Positions 55,798 to 64,000 are shown, counted from the first letter of the stretch. The stretch: 64,000 nucleotides of DNA from Candidatus Brachybacter algidus (GCA_016711705.1 JADJSK010000002.1:248001-312000), one strand, 5' to 3'. Numbers and translations are program-made. Notes: generated from the letters alone by a model not told the origin.

Positions 55798-56002
55798 CGA
55801 ATGTTATTTAAAAATTTCGATAAATATAGTATTTTTTGGTTTGAAGATTGAAGATTGTTTGGAGTTTGGGGTTTGGGGTTTGGAGTTTGTGATGTTTGGA
55901 GTTTGATGTTTGATATAAAATTTTAAACTAACGCATATAAATGTGCACCATATAACTTGCCGCCAGCTTTAGCTGACGGATCTCTAGAAAAGTGAGTGGA
56001 TT
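55798..56002. repeat. gap with GTTTGGAGTTTGG tandem repeat
   Basis: TTTGGAGTTTGGGGTTTGG and GATTGAAGATTG repeats at 55840-55912, then the palindrome-like GCCAGCTTTAGCTGACGG at 55958-55980, a near copy of which (GCCAGCTTTAGTTGACTG) is at 56281-56298. Confidence 0.6.
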
Positions 56003-56161
56003 TTATCCCCCCTTGGGGGGGGGGGGGGCAAAATTGGAGCAACCTAATGTTAGTCTATCCATTATTAATTTTTCCCTGTCATATTTTTGATTTATATAAT
56101 CCTGAGCTTTCAGAGAAATTAATGAAATGAAAAATGTAAAAGCAATTAAGTTGAATTTCAT
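56003..56161 (-). CDS. possible truncated secreted protein
   Basis: From the ATG at 56161 the frame gives MKFNLIAFTFFISLISLKAQ, a good signal peptide, then DYINQKYDREKLIMDR and LTLGCSNFAPPPPKGG to a stop. The last residues come from a C6-TT-G14 stretch at 56007-56028, which is unlikely to be coding. The ORF may be a gene start cut off by the homopolymer or by damage. No family recognised. Confidence 0.35.
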   Translation of the reverse strand: MKFNLIAFTFFISLISLKAQDYINQKYDREKLIMDRLTLGCSNFAPPPPKGG

Positions 56162-56358
56162 AATTGTGAATGTATTGATATGGCAATAATTACAAACCAT
56201 CAAACAATTACTCTTTGAAAATTGGCGCTTAACATTCAATAAGATAAGAAGTATTTTATCATTGCGCCACACAACTTGTAGCCAGCTTTAGTTGACTGAT
56301 CACAGATGGAATAATATTGTATTCAATTATTTCAGAATAATTCATTTCTAAAAAATAA

Positions 56359-56571
56359 TTAAACTACTTTTTCCTTTTTAGTAGAATCCAGAACAATTGC
56401 CGCAGCAAACAAAAGCAGAACAACTCCCATCAAAAACCATGGTGATAAATTAACATGCATACCTAATATAGTTTCCCCATCATTGGATATCAATAAGAAT
56501 ATTCCTATTAGGAACATAGTGACTTTGGCTGCGTTTCTTAATGTTATTAGTTTGGTATAATTTTTCATCAT
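56359..56571 (-). CDS. small membrane protein
   Basis: A 70-residue protein with two membrane segments (about 18-28 and 44-62, SPWFLMGVVLLLFAAAIVLD) and a basic C-terminus (TKKEKVV). It overlaps the DUF1697 gene stop by four bases (ATGA), so it is translationally coupled. Family not recognised. Confidence 0.65.
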   Translation of the reverse strand: MMKNYTKLITLRNAAKVTMFLIGIFLLISNDGETILGMHVNLSPWFLMGVVLLLFAAAIVLDSTKKEKVV

Positions 56572-57191
56572 CTAATAAATTTTAACTTAAGAAAATTTAA
56601 TACGAAAGCTAAGTTAAAAAAAATAATTAATTTTTTGCATTTTACAACTACAATAAATCGTTCACCGCCCCCCATCTTCACCATCGTCGCATGATTCCTT
56701 GTAGTAGCTTCTACCTTCAGGACTTTTTCGATCATATTGTTGGAGAATTTAGAATCACTGTATTTTGTATTGACCAGGATGTAGATGATATTTTCATGAA
56801 CGGTGTAGAAGTCGATGTCATTGGCGAGTGCCAGGAGTTTTTCGACATTTTCGGCAGAAGGTTTTTCTGAAAGTAAGGTATAATATAGCCTGGCTTCTTC
56901 CGGTTTTTCAGATAGATATGGATTGGATTTCAGATATTCATTGATCAAGGAAGTAGGCCAGACGAGCACCGGTACGACGAAATTAAAGGTATCGAGAATG
57001 CCTTTTTTGATCTTAGCCTGCAACTTTCCCTCCTCTTTTTCCTTACTTTTGAAGAATATATTTCCACTCTGGATGTAGGTCTGCACTTCCTCAAATCCCA
57101 GATCTTCCATCATCGCCTTCAATTCGACCATCTTGATCGACTTCTGTCCTGCGACATTGATACCTCTTAGAAATGCTGCAAATGACTGCAT
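56568..57191 (-). CDS. DUF1697 family protein
   Basis: A 207-residue cytoplasmic protein. FAAFLRGINVAGQKSIKMVELKAMMEDLGFEEVQTYIQSGNIFF is the characteristic opening of DUF1697, and KVEATTRNHATMVK the conserved C-terminal block. The family has a ferredoxin-like fold and unknown function. The last 30 residues (ERFIVVVKCKKLIIFFNLAFVLNFLKLKF) exceed the family and are hydrophobic, which suggests a run-on after an old stop was lost, or a frameshift near GGGERF. One base separates it from pth. Confidence 0.82.
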   Translation of the reverse strand: MQSFAAFLRGINVAGQKSIKMVELKAMMEDLGFEEVQTYIQSGNIFFKSKEKEEGKLQAKIKKGILDTFNFVVPVLVWPTSLINEYLKSNPYLSEKPEEARLYYTLLSEKPSAENVEKLLALANDIDFYTVHENIIYILVNTKYSDSKFSNNMIEKVLKVEATTRNHATMVKMGGGERFIVVVKCKKLIIFFNLAFVLNFLKLKFIR

Positions 57192-57192
57192 C

Positions 57193-57807
57193 CTATTTTT
57201 TTGTAAATTTATTCATCGCTTCAGTAATTCCTATCGTTCCGAATGCAAAAACACCTGCTGCTGCATGTTTGATGATGTCAGGAAGCGTTTCCTGCTCTTT
57301 TTTATCCCATTTACCCAGGACGTAATCCACTTGACGACCTCGGGAAAAATTGTCTCCGATACCGACACGCATGCGGGCATAAACATGATTGCCAAAGGTT
57401 TCATTGATATGTTTTAGACCATTGTGTCCGCCATCAGAACCATTAGGACGGATGCGCACACTGCCAAATTTAATATTCAGGTCATCCGTCACTACGAGCA
57501 AACTTTCCTGCTTGAGTGACAATTTTTGCAACCAATATCGCACCGCCTTGCCACTGAGATTCATGTAAGTGGATGGCTTGAGTAAATAAAATGTTCTTCC
57601 TTTATGCTTGACGATGGCGACATCACCCAGATGCTCATGTTTGAAAGCAACTCCCGCCTCTGCAGCCATATAATCCAACACTTCAAAACCGACATTGTGA
57701 CGTGTACCATCATAATCAGCGCCCATATTGCCGAGTCCGGCGATCAGATATTTCATTTCGGCTTCCCCTTCTTTTTCCTTTTTTCTGAATAGATCAAATA
57801 ATCCCAT
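57193..57807 (-). CDS. pth: peptidyl-tRNA hydrolase
   Basis: Pth recycles peptidyl-tRNAs released from stalled ribosomes. The active-site set is present: KYLIAGLGNMG, TRHNVGFE with the catalytic His, PSTYMNLSG, DDLNIKFGSVRIRPNGSDGGHNGLKHI with the Asp and the conserved Asn. The frame is open to 57870, but a TATTTTTG box at 57816-57823 excludes that part. The ATG at 57807 (MGLFDLFRKK...) would be almost leaderless; the Met at 57756 (MKYLIAGLGN) is the conventional start and cannot be ruled out. Confidence 0.92.
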   Translation of the reverse strand: MGLFDLFRKKEKEGEAEMKYLIAGLGNMGADYDGTRHNVGFEVLDYMAAEAGVAFKHEHLGDVAIVKHKGRTFYLLKPSTYMNLSGKAVRYWLQKLSLKQESLLVVTDDLNIKFGSVRIRPNGSDGGHNGLKHINETFGNHVYARMRVGIGDNFSRGRQVDYVLGKWDKKEQETLPDIIKHAAAGVFAFGTIGITEAMNKFTKK

Positions 57808-57815
57808 AATGGCTG

Positions 57816-57823
57816 CAAAAATA
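57816..57823 (-). promoter_or_regulatory. predicted -7 promoter box of the pth operon
   Basis: Minus strand TATTTTTG followed by CAGCC. A perfect TAnnTTTG match that would drive pth, the DUF1697 gene and the small membrane-protein gene. Confidence 0.5.
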
Positions 57824-58065
57824 GGTGAGTACTTGGAAATAATGACATTGAAATATATGTTTTTTATCATTTACAAATATCTTGTTATATGTTTGTGGTG
57901 TTTTTATGAGCGATCAGAAGGACTTTTTATTGGTTGGAATCGTATGTTTTCAAGTAAAAAGTGAATTATCAAATGCGCTAATCACCAATGTCAGCAGCGA
58001 AAATGTGGCAAGATTGAAAGTGACATTGGCACCATTTTTCATTATTTCTAAAGGTACAAACCAAG

Positions 58066-60657
58066 ATGGGTCAAAAATTATTAATCGTAGAGTCCCCCGC
58101 CAAAGCAAAAACAATTGAAAAATTTCTGGGGAAAGATTTTGTCGTAAAATCCAGTTTCGGTCACGTTCGTGATCTGGACAAAGGCAACAATGGTATAGAT
58201 ATACAGAACAACTTCAAGCCAAACTATGTCGTCACTCCCGACAAAGCCCGCGTAGTCAAAGACCTCAAAGACACTATGAAGAAGTCGGATGAAGTCTGGC
58301 TCGCTACGGATGAGGATCGCGAAGGGGAGGCAATTAGCTGGCACCTTTGCGAAGTTCTAGGACTAGATCCACGCACTACAAAACGCATCGTGTTCCGCGA
58401 GATCACCAAGAGCGCAATACAAAGTGCAGTGGCATCTCCCAGAAATCTGGATCTGGATCTCGTCAATGCCCAGCAAGCTAGAAGAGTTTTGGATAGACTC
58501 GTAGGATTCGAACTTTCAGAAGTATTGTGGCGTAAGATCAAGGCATCCTTGTCGGCAGGAAGAGTTCAGTCAGTGGCTGTGCGACTAGTGGTGGACAGAG
58601 AAAGAGAGATCACAAAATTCAATGTAGAGAATTTTTTCAAGGTCAAAGCTTCCTTCCCTGTGGAAATGGGCAATGAGAAAAAGACCTTACTTATCGCTGA
58701 ATCTGACAAAAGATTCGCAGTAGAAAGTGACGCACAGGCATTTTTAGAGAAATGTATCGGCACCACTTATAAAGTACACAACATCACCGTCAAGCCTGGT
58801 AGCAGAAAACCAGCTCCACCATTCACCACTTCTACGCTCCAGCAGGAAGCCAGTCGAAAGATGGGTTTTGGTGTAAAACGCACGATGATCGCGGCGCAAA
58901 GACTTTACGAGGCAGGTCTTATTACTTACATGAGAACGGATTCGACCAATTTGAGTGAGACTGCATTGTCAGAAATCGCACAAAACATTGAACAGACATT
59001 CGGCGCAAAATATGTAGAGACTAGAAGATACAAAACGAAGAATGATTCTGCACAGGAAGCGCACGAAGCCATCAGACCTTCGTATATAGAAAATAAATCC
59101 ATCCACAACCAGGACAAGGATCAGGAGAAACTGTACGAACTGATCTGGAAGAGAACGATCGCTTCACAAATGGCAAATGCTATTCTTGAAAAAACAGATA
59201 TTGACATTGCCATCGCAGCTCATCCCGGACAATTCCTTAGGGCATCCGGTGAAGTAGTTAAATTCGACGGATTCTTGAGAGTATATTTCGAATCTGTGGA
59301 TGATGAAGAAGATGATACACTAGATACTTTGCTGCCACCTGTGACTGTCGGCCAACCTCTCAAGTTGAACGAGATGACTGCTACACAAAGATTTACAAAA
59401 CCTGCTGCAAGATATACGGAGGCAAGTTTGGTGAAGAAAATGGAAGAATTGGGCATCGGTCGACCATCAACTTATGCACCAACTATCTCTAAGATCATGG
59501 AGGAGAATAGGGGTTATGTAGTAAAGGAATCCAGAGATGGCGTAAAACGAAATTATAAATTACTCACACTGAAAGCTGATAAGATCACTGGTGAAGTAAT
59601 GTCAGAAAATACCGGAGCAAGTAAGAATCATTTATTTCCTACGGATATGGGTATGCTCGTGACAGACTTTCTGAATGAGCATTTCGACAAGGTGATGGAT
59701 TATCATTTTACTGCGGAGATCGAAAAAGAATTTGACATCATCGCAGATGGGAATCTCGAATGGACGAAAATGATCAGTAGTTTCTATAATCCATTTCATC
59801 AGACTGTTGAAGAAACCAAAGAAAATGCTGCAAGGGCAAGCGGAGAGCGTGTTCTGGGCATAGACCCTGCATCAGGCAGATCTATTCTTGTTAGACTGAG
59901 CAGATATGGTAAGCCTATCGTTCAGATCGGAAAAATAGAGGAATTAGGGGAAGATGAAAAACCCCAATATGCCAACCTTAAGCCAGGGCAGTCTTTGGAA
60001 ACCATTGAATTGGAAGAGGCATTCGCATTATTTGCATTGCCTATGGATTTGGGAGAATATGAAGGTCTTGCTGTTTCAGTCAATATCGGAAGATTCGGTC
60101 CCTATGTGAAATTTGGTGATGCTTTTGTGAGCTTGCCGAAAGGAGAAGATGCTTATAGCGTAGATCTGGATCGAGCCATTGAAGTTATTGAAGCTAAAAG
60201 AAAGTCTGAAGCAGCTGTAGGAATGTTTGAAGGAAAAGGCATCACAAAAGGAACAGGAAGATTCGGACCATTCATAAAGTGGAATGACCTGTATATCAAC
60301 GTTCCTCGTAGATATAATCTGGAAACAATTAGTCAGGCAGAAATGGAAGAATTGATCGAAATGAAGGTCAATAAAGAAGCCAACAGATACATCAGACAGT
60401 GGGAAAGTGAGAAAATATCCATCGAGAATGGCCGTTGGGGTCCGTTCATAAAATTTGGCAAAAAAATGCTGAAGTTGGGTAAAAATAAAGATGGACAAAA
60501 CTTTACTGATGACCAATTGGCAAATATCTCTCTTGAGGAAGTAATGGCCATCATCGAAACTCAGGAACCTGGCGCATTTGCAAAAAAAGCAAAAGCTCCT
60601 GCAAAGAAAGCTCCGATAAAGAAAGCACCTGCTAAAAAGGCACCGATAAAAAAATAA
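58066..60657 (+). CDS. topA: DNA topoisomerase I
   Basis: Type IA topoisomerase, relaxes negative supercoils. The 863-residue protein has the Toprim domain (KLLIVESPAKAKTIEKFLG, ATDEDREGEAISWH), LSAGRVQSVAVRLVVDRE, and the catalytic tyrosine Tyr288 in LITYMRTDSTN. C-terminal TopA repeats follow (GRFGPYVKFGD, GRFGPFIKWND, GRWGPFIKFGK) instead of cysteine zinc ribbons, and the end is a basic Lys/Ala/Pro tail (KKAPIKKAPAKKAPIKK). This is the normal Bacteroidota form. Two bases separate it from the following nucleotidyltransferase gene. Confidence 0.97.
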   Translation: MGQKLLIVESPAKAKTIEKFLGKDFVVKSSFGHVRDLDKGNNGIDIQNNFKPNYVVTPDKARVVKDLKDTMKKSDEVWLATDEDREGEAISWHLCEVLGLDPRTTKRIVFREITKSAIQSAVASPRNLDLDLVNAQQARRVLDRLVGFELSEVLWRKIKASLSAGRVQSVAVRLVVDREREITKFNVENFFKVKASFPVEMGNEKKTLLIAESDKRFAVESDAQAFLEKCIGTTYKVHNITVKPGSRKPAPPFTTSTLQQEASRKMGFGVKRTMIAAQRLYEAGLITYMRTDSTNLSETALSEIAQNIEQTFGAKYVETRRYKTKNDSAQEAHEAIRPSYIENKSIHNQDKDQEKLYELIWKRTIASQMANAILEKTDIDIAIAAHPGQFLRASGEVVKFDGFLRVYFESVDDEEDDTLDTLLPPVTVGQPLKLNEMTATQRFTKPAARYTEASLVKKMEELGIGRPSTYAPTISKIMEENRGYVVKESRDGVKRNYKLLTLKADKITGEVMSENTGASKNHLFPTDMGMLVTDFLNEHFDKVMDYHFTAEIEKEFDIIADGNLEWTKMISSFYNPFHQTVEETKENAARASGERVLGIDPASGRSILVRLSRYGKPIVQIGKIEELGEDEKPQYANLKPGQSLETIELEEAFALFALPMDLGEYEGLAVSVNIGRFGPYVKFGDAFVSLPKGEDAYSVDLDRAIEVIEAKRKSEAAVGMFEGKGITKGTGRFGPFIKWNDLYINVPRRYNLETISQAEMEELIEMKVNKEANRYIRQWESEKISIENGRWGPFIKFGKKMLKLGKNKDGQNFTDDQLANISLEEVMAIIETQEPGAFAKKAKAPAKKAPIKKAPAKKAPIKK

Positions 60658-60659
60658 TC

Positions 60660-61400
60660 ATGCAGGCTATCATTCTAGCTGCAGGTTTTGGGACTCGTCT
60701 CAGGCCATTGACAGATCATACACCAAAGGCATTGGTCAAATGTGCCGGCAAATGTATGATCGATCATGCCATAGCCTACCTTGAATCTTACGGTTTCGAT
60801 AGGATCATCATCAATGTGCATCATTTTGGAGAGCAGATCATTGAACATATTAACAATCATCATTACAAGGCTGAAATTCTAATTTCGGACGAAAGGGCAG
60901 AACTAAAAGACACCGGTGGAGCGCTTGTAGCTGCTTTGCCATTGATGAATGAGGAAGACAGCATTTTAATCTTCAACACGGATGTGATAACGGATCTCGA
61001 TCTTCAGGAACTTGCTTCAGCACACGAATCTTCAGACAGTTCAGCGACATTAATCGTACAGGAGCGGGAAAGCACCAGAAAACTTGTTTTTAATGCGGAA
61101 AACCATCTTAATGGTTGGTATAATTATAAGACAGAAGAAAGTATTGGCGACATAGAAAACGCACCAAACTCCTCTTTTTTCGCATTCAGTGGAATTCATA
61201 TGATCGACAGGTCATTGGTGGAGAGATTCGCTGAAATGTATGGTGACAAACCTTTTCCAATGATACCTGCTTATTTGTCCTGTATAAATGAGGTCAATAT
61301 TCAGGCTTATAAAGCGGGAAAGGATACGGTGTGGTTGGAGACGGGGAGTCAGGAGCGGTTGAAGGATGCAGAAGAGTGGGTGAAGAATGGTAGATGTTAA
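60660..61400 (+). CDS. sugar-phosphate nucleotidyltransferase
   Basis: A 246-residue enzyme of the GT-A type. MQAIILAAGFGTRLRPLTDH is the nucleotide-binding motif, with LKDTGGAL and FNTDVITDLDL (metal-binding Asp). The short length, without a hexapeptide C-terminal domain, resembles MurU-like N-acetylmuramate-phosphate uridylyltransferases and other NDP-sugar synthases, so cell-wall recycling is possible but not shown. It begins two bases after topA and is likely cotranscribed. A 312-bp repeat copy follows. Confidence 0.88.
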   Translation: MQAIILAAGFGTRLRPLTDHTPKALVKCAGKCMIDHAIAYLESYGFDRIIINVHHFGEQIIEHINNHHYKAEILISDERAELKDTGGALVAALPLMNEEDSILIFNTDVITDLDLQELASAHESSDSSATLIVQERESTRKLVFNAENHLNGWYNYKTEESIGDIENAPNSSFFAFSGIHMIDRSLVERFAEMYGDKPFPMIPAYLSCINEVNIQAYKAGKDTVWLETGSQERLKDAEEWVKNGRC

Positions 61401-61463
61401 TTTTATAGATATTAGATGGGTGTTTCGTAAAAAACTGTATTTATATCTTTTTAAGAAAATTAG

Positions 61464-61775
61464 AAATTAGTTAACCTGGAATTCTTTGCTTCCAAAATCA
61501 AAATAGATAACTTGATGAAAATGGAACGGAGATGACACTAATTTTTATAATAGATTAAAACTCCTTATATTTTAGCCACTACCGCGAATCAGCATCGCAG
61601 ATAATTTCACTAATTTTCACGAATAAATTCGTGTTAGATGCAAAGCATCATTCGTGCAATTAGTGGCTAATAATTCTTTTTAGGGCGAATGCTCAAATGA
61701 GAGTATAAAGTTTAAATCTAAACAACTTATGTCAAATACTCGGACTGTAAAAATTTATTTTTAGTTATATAGAAG
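61464..61775. repeat. 312-bp dispersed repeat, copy 2
   Basis: Same length as copy 1 at 49031-49342 and differing at only about ten positions. It starts AAATTAGTTAACCTGG and ends TTAGTTATATAGAAG, the last 15 bases being the copied 3' end of tspO. Since tspO itself is only at 49328, this location is the recipient of the copy or both come from a third source. Confidence 0.9.
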
Positions 61776-61978
61776 TCCTCTCCAAATCAAAAAGATAACT
61801 TGGAAAAGGACCTTTATAGATTAAAACACATTTAGCCCTACCGCGAAAACCGCAGATCACAATAATTCGTGTTAGATGCAAACTCGTGCAATTAGTGGCC
61901 AATAATTTTTTTTGGGGGGCCGCCCCCAAGAGAGCATAAAAATTTATCTAACCGAATTTTTTAGTTATATAGAAGAAT
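61776..61978. repeat. shrunken third copy of the 312-bp repeat
   Basis: About 200 bases that follow the order of copy 2 but with many small internal deletions: CCAAATCAAAAAGATAACTTG, TTTATAGATTAAAAC, ACCGCGAAAACCGCAGAT, AATTCGTGTTAGATGCAAACTCGTGCAATTAGTGG, GAGAGCATAAA, TTAGTTATATAGAAGAATGAG. A run TTTTTTTTGGGGGGCCGCCCCC sits where copy 2 has TTTTAGGGCGAATGC. The tail agrees with tspO two codons further than copy 2. Confidence 0.7.
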
Positions 61979-61996
61979 GAGTTCTTTCTTAACTAA

Positions 61997-62077
61997 ATTA
62001 CCCATTAACCATTACCCATTACCCATTACCCATTACCCATTACCCATTACCCATTACCCATTACCCATTACCCATTA
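61997..62077. repeat. ATTACCC heptanucleotide microsatellite, about 11 copies
   Basis: ATTACCC repeats from 61997 to 62077 with one variant unit (ATTAACC). It lies just after the stop of the minus-strand DUF922 gene region and resembles the ATTACCC words at 52528-52548. Confidence 0.95.
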
Positions 62078-62122
62078 TAAAATTTCTAAATCAGCTCCGT
62101 AAATTCAGTGTACAAATTCCTG

Positions 62123-63028
62123 CTACTCCACCTTCTTCAAATCCTTTTCTACAATCGGCCATTTTAAGATCGCAGATTCTTTTTTAGCATGAAATTCTGC
62201 GCTTTTAGTTTTACCGGCCTCTGCAGCGGCATCAATTAGTTCGCCAGCTTTGGTTTGTGTCTCTCCTTGAATTTCTCTACTTAAATCTGTATAAATTTTA
62301 CGTTCGTCTTTTTTGTGCTCTTCTTCATGAGCATTCAGACTGGCATATACTTTATCCCATGCTGCAATGATCCGAGTTTTATAATCCTTTTCTTTTTCAT
62401 CTTTTTCTCCAGCGATCGAGGCTTTGATTGTGGAGTATTCTGTCCATCGTGGCATAGTTTTGACTATCTTGACGGTGAATGTCGTTGAAACAGTCTTTTT
62501 ATCAGCGTTTTCAACAAAGTTGATGTTGGCAGGAACAACAGGCAGAATACCTCCAGATTCTGTCTTATTCGACAGCTGAGCCACTATCTCATCGTATGTG
62601 CCACTATAATCAATAAATTTATTGTCGTCAATTACGGTGATTATTCCACCTTTAACTTTTGGGCTTTCATCTTTGGGTTCTTCCTTTGTTTCTGGTTCAT
62701 CTCTTTGAATAGGTTTTGTGCTATCGGCTTTTAATTGAAAGGGTGGTGAGTGAAAGCGGTTATTTTCCTTTTTATTGCTCTCATCCGCACTTCCACCGGA
62801 ATCCATTATATGGTCTCCAAGACCAGGAAGCAGGTCGCTTTTCTTTTCTGATTCCCCTTCTGCCTTTTTTTGGATTGGTTGAGTGGTTACATTTGTGATC
62901 AAATTAAACACAGCAGCTTTTCTCTGCACGGTGACATTATTCTCTTGAACAAGATCATTTGAGGCATTGTCATAAGCTGCATTTATAACTGATTTTTCAG
63001 AATGGTCCGCTTCCTTAATGTAACTCAT
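62123..63028 (-). CDS. DUF922-like protein with HEEEH motif and disordered N-terminus
   Basis: A 301-residue protein without a signal peptide. The first 130 residues are disordered and polar, with motifs VTVQRKAAVF, TQPIQKKAEG, PPFQLKADST and KPIQRDEPE. The C-terminal half (from ITVIDDNKFIDYSGTYDEIVAQL) fits DUF922, with TFTVKIVKTMPRWTEY and the metal-site NAHEEEHKKDERKIYTDL. The QRK/IQKK/IQRD stretches resemble leader regions of proteins carried by extracellular contractile injection systems, but no such system is in view. If intact it is a candidate metal-dependent protease. Single gene. Confidence 0.65.
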   Translation of the reverse strand: MSYIKEADHSEKSVINAAYDNASNDLVQENNVTVQRKAAVFNLITNVTTQPIQKKAEGESEKKSDLLPGLGDHIMDSGGSADESNKKENNRFHSPPFQLKADSTKPIQRDEPETKEEPKDESPKVKGGIITVIDDNKFIDYSGTYDEIVAQLSNKTESGGILPVVPANINFVENADKKTVSTTFTVKIVKTMPRWTEYSTIKASIAGEKDEKEKDYKTRIIAAWDKVYASLNAHEEEHKKDERKIYTDLSREIQGETQTKAGELIDAAAEAGKTKSAEFHAKKESAILKWPIVEKDLKKVE

Positions 63029-63180
63029 GATTTAAATTGTGTCCACATATTCAACAGATTTCTATGATGACTTTTGAATAGAATTTTCGGATAATATTTT
63101 AGTTCTATCTCTGCACTTCTCAAGAACATTTTGTGTTAATATCACCATTATTCACATTATATTGAGTGTCTCAATTATTG

Positions 63181-63206
63181 AGGATGTTACCGGGTAACTT
63201 CATCCT
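63181..63206. other. inverted repeat upstream of the DUF922 gene
   Basis: AGGATGTTACCGGGTAACTTCATCCT, a near-palindrome, about 150 bases upstream of the DUF922 start. Could be an operator or a hairpin. The rest of 63029-63257 holds nothing recognisable. Confidence 0.35.
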
Positions 63207-63257
63207 AATTTCAATACATAGAGGATGTATTTTACTTGAAAAGCGTTGGTTAAACGC

Positions 63258-63294
63258 AAAAAAAATCCAAACACACAGACTTGTATGTTTGGAT
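63258..63294 (-). terminator. terminator of the response-regulator gene
   Basis: Minus strand stem ATCCAAACA / TGTTTGGAT around a 12-base loop, ending in a T run (plus strand A8 at 63258-63265). It starts 25 bases after the stop at 63319. Confidence 0.85.
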
Positions 63295-63318
63295 ATGTAA
63301 TTTTTCTATGAAGTAATG

Positions 63319-64000
63319 CTATACGGGTTCCTTCACTAACAACTGAAATCCATTTCCATGAATGTTCACGATCTCGATGTTTTCATCTTTTTTAAGATAT
63401 TTTCTTAGTTTAGTGACAAATACATCCATACTGCGCGCAGTGAAATAATTGTCCTCACCCCATATCTTGGTTAATGCATCTGATCGCTGAAGTACAAAAT
63501 TTTGTTTTTGACAGAACATTTTTAACAACATTGCTTCCTTTGGAGAGAGTTTCTCCTCATCGCCTATTTCTGGTGTATAAGTAAGAATGCGCAATGGAAA
63601 ATTGAATTCATATTTTCCAATTGTATAATCTGTAATTTCGTCGGCGACATCCACTTTGGGTGCACTTCTTTTTAATAGGGCTTGTATTCTTAGCAATAAT
63701 TCTTCAGAAGAAAAAGGCTTTGTCATATAATCATCTGCTCCAACTTTGAAACCCTGGATGATGTCTTCTTTCATGTTTTTAGCAGTGAGAAAGATGATGG
63801 GCAGTTCCTTATCCTTTTCCCTAATTTCCTTTGCTAATGTCAACCCGTCTTTTCTGGGCATCATGACATCAAATATACCAAGATCATACTTCGCTTTACG
63901 ATAATATTCCATGCCAGAGACACCATCCTTGGCTAGTTCTACCTCATAGTCATTCATCTCCAGATAACTTTTTAATACATCCCCAAAATTCTGATCATCC
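63319..64000 (-). CDS. OmpR-family response regulator, N-terminus cut by the window edge
   Basis: A two-component response regulator. The receiver domain (GIFDVMMPRKDG with the phosphoacceptor Asp, PIIFLTAK, GADDYMTKPF with the conserved Lys) is followed by a winged-helix domain (LSPKEAMLLKMF, SDALTKIWGEDNYFTARSMDVFVTKLRKYLK, IHGNGFQL). The frame stays open to the window end: upstream of the first in-window Met lies DDQNFGDVLKSYLE, the N-terminal acidic pocket region, so the gene begins beyond base 64000. Its sensor kinase is not visible. Confidence 0.93.
   Translation of the reverse strand, partial: DDQNFGDVLKSYLEMNDYEVELAKDGVSGMEYYRKAKYDLGIFDVMMPRKDGLTLAKEIREKDKELPIIFLTAKNMKEDIIQGFKVGADDYMTKPFSSEELLLRIQALLKRSAPKVDVADEITDYTIGKYEFNFPLRILTYTPEIGDEEKLSPKEAMLLKMFCQKQNFVLQRSDALTKIWGEDNYFTARSMDVFVTKLRKYLKKDENIEIVNIHGNGFQLLVKEPV

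Noticed and set aside
60076..60516. Antisense frame within topA (146 codons)
   Set aside because: Shadow of the TopA C-terminal repeats; residue composition is not protein-like.
61997..62077. Telomere-like repeat indicating a chromosome end or eukaryotic DNA
   Set aside because: It is short, contains a variant unit and lies between ordinary bacterial genes; a microsatellite explains it.

Overview
This 64 kb window is chromosomal DNA from a member of the Bacteroidota, most likely a free-living or activated-sludge type relative of the Saprospiria. The phylum call rests on several things visible here: a MurF-alanine racemase fusion, several secreted proteins ending in type IX secretion sorting tails, a HYC_CC_PP protein next to a TonB-dependent receptor, DUF4286 and DUF4403 proteins, almost no Shine-Dalgarno sequences, and promoters of the TAnnTTTG type. 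The order within the phylum is inference. No rRNA, tRNA, CRISPR array, prophage or complete insertion sequence was found.

Layout. 1-8.5 kb: end of ruvX, def, RNase H, a small lipoprotein, TatD nuclease, a radical SAM/SPASM protein, a MacB-type permease, a secreted SGNH-like protein, xerD and a CDGSH iron-sulfur protein. 8.7-15.7 kb: a fasciclin protein, a membrane-anchored HMA-like protein and a lipoprotein truncated globin in a row; then DUF4286, a His/Cys-rich HYC_CC_PP protein with its TonB receptor, and a frameshifted T9SS protein. 16-26.4 kb: fhs, then a 1 kb array of nine perfect 18-bp palindromes spaced every 124 bp, a lipoprotein, a frameshifted DUF4403 protein, deoC, a SPOR-like protein, rodA, tgt and an SDR oxidoreductase. 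26.4-38.4 kb, nearly all minus strand: a 1232-residue modular T9SS protein, an amino-acid permease, murF-alr, purD, an island of dead genes (a DUF1016 fragment and a HicA toxin), alkD-like and recX. 38.8-48.9 kb: sucA, a DUF1016 nuclease, an RlpA-like protein with a sulfatase-type membrane enzyme, a pirin, an FtsX-type permease and a HupE/UreJ protein. 48.9-64 kb: repeat-rich ground with tspO, an outer-membrane protein, a vapBC-type pair, a CotH/LTD surface protein broken by two homopolymer indels, pth, topA with a sugar nucleotidyltransferase, a DUF922 protein with an unusual N-terminus and a response regulator cut by the window end.

How it fits together. Most genes are single housekeeping or envelope genes in short operons (TatD-radical SAM; rlpA-sulfatase; recX-alkD; antitoxin-PIN toxin; small membrane protein-tspO; topA-nucleotidyltransferase; pth-DUF1697-small membrane protein). 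Envelope functions dominate: peptidoglycan (murF-alr, rodA, rlpA), T9SS cargo, lipoproteins and metal-related periplasmic proteins.

The most unusual content is non-coding: the 124-bp palindrome array with two interleaved spacer families, a pair of MITE-like elements with inverted ends, a 312-bp dispersed duplication that carries the tail of tspO plus a shrunken third copy, REP-like palindromes, an 87-bp tandem repeat, and short variable repeats placed directly after many stop codons. Four single-base frameshifts in surface or secreted protein genes all fall in 5-6 base homopolymers, as does one of the two lesions in the HicA remnant; for the surface proteins this points to consensus error or, less likely, phase variation.
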